From the NCBI GenBank assembly GCA_029940245.1, contig JAOZRF010000074.1, forward strand, positions 1-9,788: a DNA stretch of 9,788 nt, given 5' to 3'. This stretch comes from Desulfobacula sp. GTDB lineage: Bacteria; Desulfobacterota; Desulfobacteria; Desulfobacterales; Desulfobacteraceae. Numbering within the stretch: position 1 is the stretch's first letter; every line of letters starts with the position of its first letter. The notes under the pieces were generated by a model. The model was given only the letters and a program-made list of their open reading frames with translations, made no database searches and was not told the DNA's origin. Position numbers and translations under genes: made by a program. Shown here in pieces: positions 1 to 6,595 of this stretch.

Positions 1-1
1 T

Positions 2-229
2 CTTAAAAAAAAAGAATTGGAACGTATCTATTTTAATTCACTTTTAAAGGATCTGGCCCTGGAAAAAATACTCTTGTTTATGAAAGAATCAAATAATTTC
101 AAAGAAGCGCTGAATGAAATTGAATCCGGTTCAATGGACCCGATAACGGCTGCGGAAAATGTGGTCAATGCCCTGACGGTCAAACGTAACCTTGAAGTCA
201 CACATAACCTGAAGGTCCAGGATAATTAA
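2..229 (+). CDS. meaB: C-terminal end of MeaB/ArgK-type G-protein (B12-mutase chaperone), 5' truncated
   Basis: The frame is open from the left edge of the window to the TAA at 227-229, so about 75 C-terminal residues of a longer protein are visible; the TTG at 17 is internal, not a start. The residues are helical and charged and end with EIESGSMDPITAAENVV, which resembles the C-terminal dimerisation arm of MeaB/ArgK GTPases (typically a D-P-x-T-A-A element close to the end). MeaB proteins load and protect adenosylcobalamin-dependent acyl-CoA mutases, using GTP to gate cofactor transfer. The GTPase domain lies outside the window, so the call rests on this tail and on the position directly upstream of both mutase subunits. 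The 111-bp gap to the next gene carries an inverted repeat, so shared transcription is likely but not shown. Confidence 0.72.
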   Translation, partial: LKKKELERIYFNSLLKDLALEKILLFMKESNNFKEALNEIESGSMDPITAAENVVNALTVKRNLEVTHNLKVQDN

Positions 230-231
230 TC

Positions 232-313
232 ACCATGAAGGACACAAAGGACATGAAGAAAAAAACAATAGAAACAAAGCATAAAACTTTATGTCCTTTA
301 TGCTCCTCATGGT
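232..313. repeat. Imperfect inverted repeat between meaB and the mutase small subunit
   Basis: The arms at 232-258 and 287-313 are 27 bases each and match at 22 positions as reverse complements, around an A-rich loop of 28 bases. Both arms contain the direct word AAAGGACAT when read in the same sense. It begins three bases after the meaB stop and ends 27 bases before the next start. There is no T-run after the second arm, so it does not look like an intrinsic terminator. The layout resembles dispersed intergenic palindromes common in Deltaproteobacteria; copy number cannot be judged from this window. Confidence 0.6.
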
Positions 314-340
314 AAAGAACGATATAAAGGAAATAAAGTT

Positions 341-739
341 ATGGAAACAACAACCAAAATTCGGGTACTGATCGCCAAACCAGGCCTGGACGGACATGAC
401 AAGGGTGCAAAAATTGTTGCCCTTGCCTTAAGGGATGCGGGAATGGAAGTCATTTATTCAGGACTGCACCAGACCCTTGATCAGATCATACAGACTGCCA
501 CCCAGGAAGCCGTGGATGTCATCGGGTTGAGTATCATGTCCGGGGCACACCTGCCGATATGTGAAAAACTCATGACCATGATGAAAGAAAAGGGTCTTGA
601 AGATATCCGCCTGACCGTGGGAGGGGTTATTCCCCATCAGGATATTCCCAGACTCAGACAGATTGGGGTTGCGGCAGTTTTTCCCGGTGGAACCTCTTTT
701 GAGGATATTGTTTTTGGCATGAACAAATTGTTTGAATAA
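341..739 (+). CDS. Cobalamin-binding small subunit of a methylmalonyl-CoA-mutase-family enzyme
   Basis: This 132-residue protein is a stand-alone B12-binding domain of the size seen in two-component acyl-CoA mutases. The cobalt-ligating motif D-x-H-x-x-G is present as D17-G-H19-D-K-G22, His19 being the expected lower axial ligand (base-off/His-on binding). The second cobalamin loop reads G-L-S64-I-M66-S-G-A-H, where relatives usually have S-x-L, and the GG motif is at T-V-G94-G95. The start at 341 has AAAGGA at 326-331. The gene ends 18 bases before the catalytic subunit, so the two are almost certainly made together and form one enzyme. Related small subunits serve methylmalonyl-, isobutyryl-, 2-hydroxyisobutyryl- and aryl-succinyl-CoA mutases, so this domain says nothing about substrate. 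From context it would be the partner for 2-aminophenylsuccinyl-CoA rearrangement (inference). Confidence 0.93.
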   Translation: METTTKIRVLIAKPGLDGHDKGAKIVALALRDAGMEVIYSGLHQTLDQIIQTATQEAVDVIGLSIMSGAHLPICEKLMTMMKEKGLEDIRLTVGGVIPHQDIPRLRQIGVAAVFPGGTSFEDIVFGMNKLFE

Positions 740-757
740 TATGAGAGGTAAAAAACA

Positions 758-2404
758 ATGGGTGTAGCAAAATATATCAAGGATGAAAAAGGCGTAATAA
801 AAGAGGTCATCTACCAGTCCGGCATAAAGGTGAAACCGGCTTATGGCCCGGAAGATCTTGAACGAGCAGGATTTACATATCAAAAAGATCTGGGCGCACC
901 AGGTGAATTTCCCTTTACCCGCAGTCTTCATCCCCAAAGCTATCGCAGCCGTGCCTGGACCACAAGGCAGTACACAGGGTTCGGCACCCCGGAAGAAACC
1001 AACGAACGATTCAAACTCATGATTGCAAATGGTCAGAACGGCCTTAACGTTGCCTTTGACCTGCCCACCCAGATGGGCTATGACTCGGATCATCCCCTGG
1101 CAGAAGGGGAAGTCGGGCGGGTGGGTATGGCCATTGACTCACTCAAGGATTTTGAGACGGCCTTTGCAGGAATCCCGCTTGACCGCATCGGATCCGGCTT
1201 GACCATCAATGCCGTGGCCACCATCATGATGGCCATGTACCAGGCAGTAGCAGAAAAATTCGGATATTCCAAGGATCAAATTTCCACAACCCCCCAGAAT
1301 GATATTTTAAAGGAAATGGTCGGTCGAGGGGCCTGGATTTTTCCCGTTGAACATGGGGTCAGACTTGTGGGGGACTCAATTGAATACGCGGTCAAGGAAC
1401 TGCCCAAGTCCAATCCAGTCAGTATCTGCGGATACCATATCCGTGAATCAGGTGCCACCCCGGCCCAGGAAATCGCTTATGCCTTTGAGATTGCCAAAGC
1501 GTACATAGACAATGTGACCCAAAGAGGTATTCTTCCTGAAGCATTTGTGGGACGGTTTTCCTTTAATTTTAATGTGTATGGCAATTTATGGGAACAGATT
1601 GCAAAATTTCGGGCAGCCAGAAAACTCTGGGCAAAAATGCTGAAAAATGAATATGGCGTTTCAGACAAAAAAAAGCTTTTTTTAAGGGGATTATTTGGCG
1701 GCGGCGGTTCAGGCCTTACCAAGGAACAGCCGGAAAACAATATCATGAGAGGCGCCTATTATGCACTGGGAGCAGCCCTGTCCGGTGCCCAGACAACGGC
1801 CTTGTGTTCCTTTGATGAAGCCTATACCATTCCCACCCCGCGCTCTGCCCTTTTGTCTTTACGAACCCTTGAAATGCTCATGGATGAAGTGGGTTTACGA
1901 GATACGGTTGATCCCCTTGCAGGGTCCTATTTTATTGAAACCCTGACCCTTGAGATGGAAGAAAAAATCCTTGAGGAGATGAAAGAAGTTCAACAAATGG
2001 GCGGCATGACCAAATGCATATCAAACGGCCTTATCCAGAGAAAGGTGTCCCGTCAGGCCTATGAATATGAAAAAGGATTACAGTCCGGCGAGTACAGAAA
2101 AGTTGGCCTGAATCCCGAAGCTTCTGATCAAATAGCTGAAAAAACCAACGCTGGCGCTGTGGAACTCCATGAATATAATGAAGACTGGGCAAAAAAATCC
2201 AAGGCCAATTTAAAAGCGCTTCGGTCAACCCGGAATGACAAGGACGTATCAGACAGCCTTAAAGCACTTGAGAAAGCCGCTAAAGGTAGTGATAATGTGA
2301 TGCCGCATTTGGTAAAATGCTGTCATGCCTATGCCACGGTGGGTGAAATGGCCGGCGTATTCAGACAGACCTTTGGAGAATGGAAAGAACCTGAATTTTA
2401 TTAA
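758..2404 (+). CDS. Catalytic large subunit of a methylmalonyl-CoA-mutase-family B12 mutase, probably for an aryl-substituted succinyl-CoA
   Basis: This 548-residue protein is a TIM-barrel acyl-CoA mutase subunit without its own B12 domain. Numbering matches Propionibacterium mutase with a constant offset of 17 through the N-terminal half. Conserved are R65 (R82), Y72 (Y89), Q180 (Q197), R190 (R207), H227 (H244), R266 (R283) and S268 (S285). Y72 and R190 are the pair that fits a substrate with a free carboxylate; isobutyryl-CoA mutases carry Phe/Gln and 2-hydroxyisobutyryl-CoA mutase has Ile at the Tyr position, so those identities are unlikely. Several usually fixed positions are changed: H58 replaces Y75, N270 replaces F287, and the His-x-Gln-Thr segment has become G-L-F-G-G-G-G at 311-317. 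The S-L-H-T-N segment after the conserved Gln345 is also altered (T-T-A-L-C). This points to a non-standard substrate with extra bulk. The start has GAGAGG at 743-748. Plain methylmalonyl-CoA mutase is the main alternative, but less likely. Confidence 0.85.
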   Translation: MGVAKYIKDEKGVIKEVIYQSGIKVKPAYGPEDLERAGFTYQKDLGAPGEFPFTRSLHPQSYRSRAWTTRQYTGFGTPEETNERFKLMIANGQNGLNVAFDLPTQMGYDSDHPLAEGEVGRVGMAIDSLKDFETAFAGIPLDRIGSGLTINAVATIMMAMYQAVAEKFGYSKDQISTTPQNDILKEMVGRGAWIFPVEHGVRLVGDSIEYAVKELPKSNPVSICGYHIRESGATPAQEIAYAFEIAKAYIDNVTQRGILPEAFVGRFSFNFNVYGNLWEQIAKFRAARKLWAKMLKNEYGVSDKKKLFLRGLFGGGGSGLTKEQPENNIMRGAYYALGAALSGAQTTALCSFDEAYTIPTPRSALLSLRTLEMLMDEVGLRDTVDPLAGSYFIETLTLEMEEKILEEMKEVQQMGGMTKCISNGLIQRKVSRQAYEYEKGLQSGEYRKVGLNPEASDQIAEKTNAGAVELHEYNEDWAKKSKANLKALRSTRNDKDVSDSLKALEKAAKGSDNVMPHLVKCCHAYATVGEMAGVFRQTFGEWKEPEFY

Positions 2405-2527
2405 TTTGGATGGAACCTTCACCCATCTACTTCGTTGCTGCAACCTTTTGCAATCCTCACGTACTACAGTACGCTCCGGTTGCAAAAGCTCTTGCGCCTT
2501 GTATATGGGCAAAGGTTCCATCCAAAT
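2404..2527. repeat. 124-bp imperfect palindrome directly after the mutase gene (MITE-like)
   Basis: A perfect 16-bp outer stem pairs 2404-2419 with 2512-2527 and shares its first base with the mutase stop codon. Matching continues with short interruptions (CCCAT, TAC), then a perfect 9-bp stem pairs 2445-2453 (CTTTTGCAA) with 2480-2488. The centre is GTACT-AC-AGTAC at 2461-2472. A small hairpin GTTGC-T-GCAAC lies inside the left half at 2434-2444. The whole could fold into one long cruciform or RNA hairpin. No T-run follows, so it is not a classic terminator. It has no coding capacity and resembles a miniature inverted-repeat element that inserted at the gene end; it could also act as an mRNA-stabilising or attenuating structure within the operon. 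Confidence 0.8.
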
Positions 2528-2627
2528 CTGAGTATTGGTTATAAGGTGTTGCAATGGCCATCCGGCGAATGTAAGGGAAACATTCTGGAACGGGTAATTA
2601 ACAAATAAACATAATAATAACTTCATT

Positions 2628-2633
2628 GGGAGG
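2628..2633 (+). promoter_or_regulatory. Ribosome binding site fixing a TTG start for the HyuA subunit
   Basis: GGGAGG sits six bases before the TTG at 2640. No ATG or GTG lies between it and the conserved N-terminal nucleotide-binding motif (residues 11-18), so TTG is the start. The preceding stretch 2528-2627 shows no ORF and no promoter I could support. Confidence 0.75.
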
Positions 2634-2639
2634 TTAAAT

Positions 2640-4769
2640 TTGGAACAGCCGACATACCGCTTAGGATGTGACATTGGCGGGACTTTTACCGATTTTGTCC
2701 TTGTGAATAATATAACAGGGGAATTTCACACAAATAAATGTCTGACCACCCCTTCAGATCCATCAAATGCGATTGAACAGGGCATCAGGGAGCTTGATGA
2801 AATCTTGCCGGGATTTATGGACAATGTTGAAGAAATCATTCATGGAACCACCCTGGTGATCAATGCCATTATTGAAAGAAAAGGAGCCAGAACCGCGTTG
2901 ATAACCACAAAGGGATTCAGGGATATCCTGGAACTGGGAAGGGAAAAACGCTATGATGCCTATGATATTTTCAGCGAATATCCTGAACCTATTGTACCCC
3001 GGTCAGACAGAGCGGAAATAGATGAGCGGCTGGCTTTTGACGGCAGAATACTAAAAAGTGTAGATGAACGAGAAGTGATCAATCTCCTTGAAAAATTTAA
3101 AAAAGACGGGATAGAATCCATTGCTGTCTGCTTTATCAATTCTTATGAAAACTTTGTAAATGAAAAACAAGTAAAAGAGATCATTGAAAAACATGCACCG
3201 GAATTATTTTTATCTACATCATTTGAAGTTCTTCCGGAAATCAAGGAATATGAACGAAGCTGTACGACTGCGGTCAATGCCTATGTAAAACCCATAACAT
3301 ACTGGTATTTAAACAAACTGATCAACAGACTTGGAACCATCGGTTTTAATGGTAAATTGTTTATCATGCTTTCTTCGGGCGGTATCACTTCCATTGAAAC
3401 GGCCAAAAATTTTCCTGTCAGAATCATTGAATCAGGCCCCACAGCTGCTGTTATTGCATCCCAGTATTATGGGAAGATGTTTAATATTGCGGATATGTTC
3501 TGCTTTGACATGGGCGGGACAACAGCCAAATCATGCCTGATTCAGGATGGCCGTGCAGGATTGGTATCCACATTTGAGGTCGGACGGGTACAGCGTTTCC
3601 AAAAAGGTAGCGGTCTGCCCATCCAGGTGCCTGTTGTAGATCTGATGGAAATTGGTGCAGGCGGAGGATCCATTGCTAAAATCAGCAATCTCGGGTTGCT
3701 GCAGGTTGGCCCGGAAAGCGCCGGCGCAGACCCGGGACCTGCCTGCTATAAGCAAGGTGGGGATAATCCCACGGTAACGGATGCTGACCTTGTTTTGGGA
3801 TATCTTGATCCTGATTTTTTCCTTGGCGGAACCATGGCGCTTGATATTGAGCTTTCCAAACGAGCCATAGACGAAAAAATCGCCAAACCCCTGGGGACCA
3901 CCATGGTGGAAGCCGCGTTCGGTATCCATGATCTGATTAACGAAACCATGGCTTCGGCCGCTAAAACCCATATTGCGGAAAAAGGCGGCAATCCAAACAT
4001 CGTTACAGTATCCGCCTTTGGCGGTGCCGGCCCTGTGCACACTTACGGGCTTGCTAAAAAAATCGGTGCTGGATCCATTCTGGTACCCCCCCTTGCAGGC
4101 GTTGGCTCCGCACTTGGTTTCTTTACTGCGCCAGTTGCCTTTGATCTTTCCAGAAGCCACAGAAAAGTGCTGGATGATGCAGATTTCAAAGAGATAGAAC
4201 TGCTTTTTAACGAGCTTGAACATGAAAGTGCTAAAATTTTAGAAGGTGCCCAAAGCGGTGACAGCATTATTTATGAAAGAACTCTTTTAATGCGCTTTGT
4301 AGGTCAGGGAGCTGAGATAGATCTTAAAATTGAAATCAAAGACTTTACAAAGTTTTCTAAAAATGAAATCCGAACCATGTTTGATGATGAGTATAAACGA
4401 CTTTACGGCAGAACCTCTGCTGAATCACCTGTAGAGTTTGTAACTTTCAAGGTACGGGCAAGCCTTCCTAAAAAGCCTTTTAAAATTTCAAAACTATCAA
4501 CCCGAAACCATGACATTAAAGCCTGTATCAAGGGTCAACGGCCGGCATTTTCTATTATCAAAAAAGATTATATCCCCTTTACAGTATATGACCGGTCAAC
4601 ACTATTTGCCCATGCCGAGGTTGAAGGACCTGCCATTATTGAGGAACGTGAATCCACTATTGTCCTTGGAGAGGATACCAAAGCCCGGGTGGATGAATTC
4701 GGTTTCATCTGGGTCCAAATCATTCCATCAGGTGGGCCGGATCAGCCGGGAGGGGCAAACAATGACTAA
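2640..4769 (+). CDS. HyuA-type ATP-binding subunit of a hydantoinase/oxoprolinase/carboxylase-family enzyme
   Basis: This 709-residue protein has the full length and motif order of the HyuA family. D11-I-G-G-T-F-T-D18 is the N-terminal phosphate-binding loop of the acetate-kinase/actin-like fold, and H68-G-T-T is the next family motif. E264-S-G-P-T-A-A and F289-D-M-G-G-T-T-A-K297 belong to the second nucleotide-binding half. G339-A-G-G-G-S-I-A and G357-P-E-S-A-G-A-D-P-G-P-A-C-Y complete the core, and the C-terminal region ends with the usual G-P-A-I-I-E-E. Family members use ATP to activate a substrate carbonyl or bicarbonate: N-methylhydantoin and 5-oxoproline hydrolysis, acetone and acetophenone carboxylation. 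Its gene overlaps the HyuB partner by 8 bases. Beside a molybdenum hydroxylase and a mutase, the best-fitting role is ATP-driven opening of oxindole-3-acetate to 2-aminophenylsuccinate (inference). It starts with TTG after a strong GGGAGG. Confidence 0.9.
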   Translation: MEQPTYRLGCDIGGTFTDFVLVNNITGEFHTNKCLTTPSDPSNAIEQGIRELDEILPGFMDNVEEIIHGTTLVINAIIERKGARTALITTKGFRDILELGREKRYDAYDIFSEYPEPIVPRSDRAEIDERLAFDGRILKSVDEREVINLLEKFKKDGIESIAVCFINSYENFVNEKQVKEIIEKHAPELFLSTSFEVLPEIKEYERSCTTAVNAYVKPITYWYLNKLINRLGTIGFNGKLFIMLSSGGITSIETAKNFPVRIIESGPTAAVIASQYYGKMFNIADMFCFDMGGTTAKSCLIQDGRAGLVSTFEVGRVQRFQKGSGLPIQVPVVDLMEIGAGGGSIAKISNLGLLQVGPESAGADPGPACYKQGGDNPTVTDADLVLGYLDPDFFLGGTMALDIELSKRAIDEKIAKPLGTTMVEAAFGIHDLINETMASAAKTHIAEKGGNPNIVTVSAFGGAGPVHTYGLAKKIGAGSILVPPLAGVGSALGFFTAPVAFDLSRSHRKVLDDADFKEIELLFNELEHESAKILEGAQSGDSIIYERTLLMRFVGQGAEIDLKIEIKDFTKFSKNEIRTMFDDEYKRLYGRTSAESPVEFVTFKVRASLPKKPFKISKLSTRNHDIKACIKGQRPAFSIIKKDYIPFTVYDRSTLFAHAEVEGPAIIEERESTIVLGEDTKARVDEFGFIWVQIIPSGGPDQPGGANND
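4748..4755 (+). promoter_or_regulatory. Ribosome binding site deciding the HyuB start
   Basis: GGGAGGGG lies six bases before the ATG at 4762, inside the end of the hyuA-type gene. The reading frame stays open upstream to 4510, but that segment is covered by conserved HyuA coding sequence in another frame. The ATG also begins the recognisable HyuB N-terminus (F-D-P-I-T-L-E). Confidence 0.8.
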
Positions 4770-6486
4770 GAATAAAAGAAAATTCGACCCGATTACACTG
4801 GAAATTCTCTGGAAACGACTTGTTTCCATCGTGGATGAATCTGATGCATCTGTTATCCGGACTGCCTTTTCAAGTCTGTTAAGGGATGCCCACGATTACA
4901 CCTGCATGTTTACAGACAGCCGGGGACAGGAACTGGTGCAGGGAACCTTATGCACCCCCGGCATGGCCGGCGCCATGGCGCTGGGTATGAAAAAAATTGT
5001 CAACTCCATTCCCCTTGAAAAGTATAATGAAGGAGATGTATTTATTATCAATGATCCCTGGCTTCTGGCAGGCCACCTGAATGATGTCTGCGTATGGAGT
5101 CCTATCTTTTTCAAGGGCAGACCCGTCGCATTTACCTCATGTATTTTCCATCACACGGATATTGGTGGCAGACCCGCTTCCGACAACCGGGATGTCTATG
5201 CAGAAGGCCTGTATATCCCCTTAACAAAACTCTATGATGCCGGAACACTTAACACTGATCTGGTGAACATGATTCGCTGGAATGTCAGAACTGCAAAAGA
5301 GTTTGACGGGGATATCCGTTCCCAGGTAGCCGCAAATCACGTTTGTTCTCAAAAAATCATAGAAATGATGGAAGATGAAGGGCTTGATACCCTGAATGAT
5401 CTTGCGGATGAGATTATCGACCGGACTGAAATAAGCATGCGGGCTGCCATTTCAAAGATTCCTGATGGGATCTATGAACACAAAGGCATTATTGAAGGTG
5501 CCGGGAACAAGCCGGATATTCCCATCAAATTAGCGGTTAAAGTAGACGGGTCAAAAATTCATGTCGATTTTGAAGGCACCTCCAAACAGGTACAATGGGG
5601 AGTGAACGTGGTTTACAATTTCACTTATGCATACGTGTTCATGGCCATTAAATCCGCATTTGACCCTGGCGTACCAATCAATGAGGGTGCCATACGCCCC
5701 ATAACAATGACAGCCCCGGAAGGGTCTATTGTCAATTGCAAATTCCCGGCAGCCGTTGCAGCAAGAATGGTCGTGGGCCATTTTATGACTGAAATGGTGT
5801 TTAAAGCCCTGGCAAAAGCCGCTCCCGATAATATTATTGCAGGCTCCGGTGGAACCCCTGCCCAGACCAATATTTTTCACGGCTCTTTTGCCAATGGTAA
5901 ACCATGGCACACCATGATTATCCGGGGTGGTGGAATGGGCGCTTCTTCAAGATTTGATGGCCATCATTGTGCAATTTTTCCTGCCAATGGAGCGAACACA
6001 CCAGTTGAAATTCTTGAAAGTGATACCAGTATGATTGTTGAAGAAAGAAGCCTGATACAGGACTCAGGTGGCCCTGGTAAACAGCGGGGTGGTATTGGCA
6101 GACGAATGATCTTCCGTTCTCCGGACGATGGGGAGAATTCCTGCGGAACAGTCTCCATTGCTGTTCAGGCCGGACGTTATATTTATCCACCCCAGGGCAT
6201 GTTTGAAGGAAAAGACGGATCATTGGCCAAGTTCCAGAAAAACGGTGAGAATGCAGACCCAAGCACCCTTACCTTTATGGACCCCGGTGACCAGATCTCG
6301 TTTGTCAGTGCCGGCGGCGGTGGATATGGAAATCCTTTTGAACGGGATCCAAAATTTGTTGAAAAAGATGTTCAATATGAGTATATCAGTATTGAAAAGG
6401 CAAAACAGGATTACGGGGTTATTATTGATCCTGATTCTCTGACACTTGATCTGGATGCAACCTTGCAACTGCGCAAAAACAAATAA
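4762..6486 (+). CDS. HyuB-type metal-binding subunit of a hydantoinase/oxoprolinase/carboxylase-family enzyme
   Basis: Starting at 4762 the protein has 574 residues, normal for HyuB. It opens with the family signature D9-P-I-T-L-E, then R33-T-A-F-S-S and N97-D-P-W. G104-H105-x-x-D108 followed by H130-H131-T-D-I-G-G has exactly the spacing (His, +3 Asp, +25 His) that I recall for the manganese ligands of acetone carboxylase alpha subunit, so a metal site is likely. The glycine-rich end S-A-G-G-G-G-Y-G-N-P is typical of the family. HyuB supplies the hydrolase/carboxylase active site and works in complex with HyuA, which it overlaps by 8 bases. No small acetone-carboxylase gamma subunit follows, favouring a two-subunit enzyme. 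Lactam hydrolysis (oxindole-3-acetate) is the preferred role from context; carboxylation of a ketone cannot be excluded by sequence. Two consecutive TAA codons end the gene. Confidence 0.9.
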   Translation: MTKNKRKFDPITLEILWKRLVSIVDESDASVIRTAFSSLLRDAHDYTCMFTDSRGQELVQGTLCTPGMAGAMALGMKKIVNSIPLEKYNEGDVFIINDPWLLAGHLNDVCVWSPIFFKGRPVAFTSCIFHHTDIGGRPASDNRDVYAEGLYIPLTKLYDAGTLNTDLVNMIRWNVRTAKEFDGDIRSQVAANHVCSQKIIEMMEDEGLDTLNDLADEIIDRTEISMRAAISKIPDGIYEHKGIIEGAGNKPDIPIKLAVKVDGSKIHVDFEGTSKQVQWGVNVVYNFTYAYVFMAIKSAFDPGVPINEGAIRPITMTAPEGSIVNCKFPAAVAARMVVGHFMTEMVFKALAKAAPDNIIAGSGGTPAQTNIFHGSFANGKPWHTMIIRGGGMGASSRFDGHHCAIFPANGANTPVEILESDTSMIVEERSLIQDSGGPGKQRGGIGRRMIFRSPDDGENSCGTVSIAVQAGRYIYPPQGMFEGKDGSLAKFQKNGENADPSTLTFMDPGDQISFVSAGGGGYGNPFERDPKFVEKDVQYEYISIEKAKQDYGVIIDPDSLTLDLDATLQLRKNK

Positions 6487-6509
6487 TAACTTTTGAGTGA
6501 AAGTTAAAT

Positions 6510-6578
6510 ACTCACCTTTCGGAGTTGCAAAATTTGAATGGGGTCAGGCTTGCAAAGACTTAAGGCCGAAAGTTGAGT
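6510..6578. repeat. Inverted repeat between the HyuB and CoA-ligase genes
   Basis: Arms at 6510-6522 (ACTCACCTTTCGG) and 6566-6578 (CCGAAAGTTGAGT) are 13 bases with one mismatch, separated by 43 bases. The loop holds two similar words, GTTGCAAAA and CTTGCAAAG. The repeat occupies most of the 109-bp gap and ends seven bases before the ligase Shine-Dalgarno, so it could influence translation or be a remnant of a dispersed element. No promoter could be supported here. Confidence 0.5.
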
Positions 6579-6585
6579 TAAATAT

Positions 6586-6590
6586 AGGAG
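6586..6590 (+). promoter_or_regulatory. Ribosome binding site choosing the ATG at 6596 for the CoA ligase
   Basis: AGGAG stands five bases before ATG 6596. The frame continues open to a GTG at 6497, but that start has no good Shine-Dalgarno (only weak purines directly after the tandem stops), and the extra 33 residues would be encoded by the inverted repeat. ATG 6596 gives 429 residues, the normal size for the family. Confidence 0.8.
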
Positions 6591-6595
6591 ACAAA

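Noticed and set aside
458..1093. 211-codon open frame on the minus strand
   Set aside because: It lies opposite the two mutase genes, has no recognisable domain, and has a cysteine/histidine/phenylalanine-rich shadow composition.
758..2404. Reading the mutase as isobutyryl-CoA or 2-hydroxyisobutyryl-CoA mutase (acetone or tert-butyl pathway)
   Set aside because: The diagnostic positions carry Tyr72 and Arg190, with Ala99 where 2-hydroxyisobutyryl-CoA mutase has Asp117. There is also no thiamine-diphosphate lyase in the window.
2404..2527. Intrinsic terminator after the mutase gene
   Set aside because: The palindrome is too long and interrupted, is not especially GC-rich at the base of the stem, and is not followed by a T-run.
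2528..2627. Promoter for the HyuA-HyuB part of the operon
   Set aside because: I saw no convincing -35/-10 pair or sigma-54 (TGGC-N-TGC) element; the AT-rich stretch at 2596-2620 alone is not enough.
3531..4223. 230-codon open frame on the minus strand
   Set aside because: It is antisense to the conserved core of the HyuA gene and shows no family motif.
4510..4761. Upstream extension of the HyuB reading frame
   Set aside because: It overlaps conserved HyuA C-terminal coding sequence; a strong Shine-Dalgarno precedes ATG 4762, which begins the family N-terminus.
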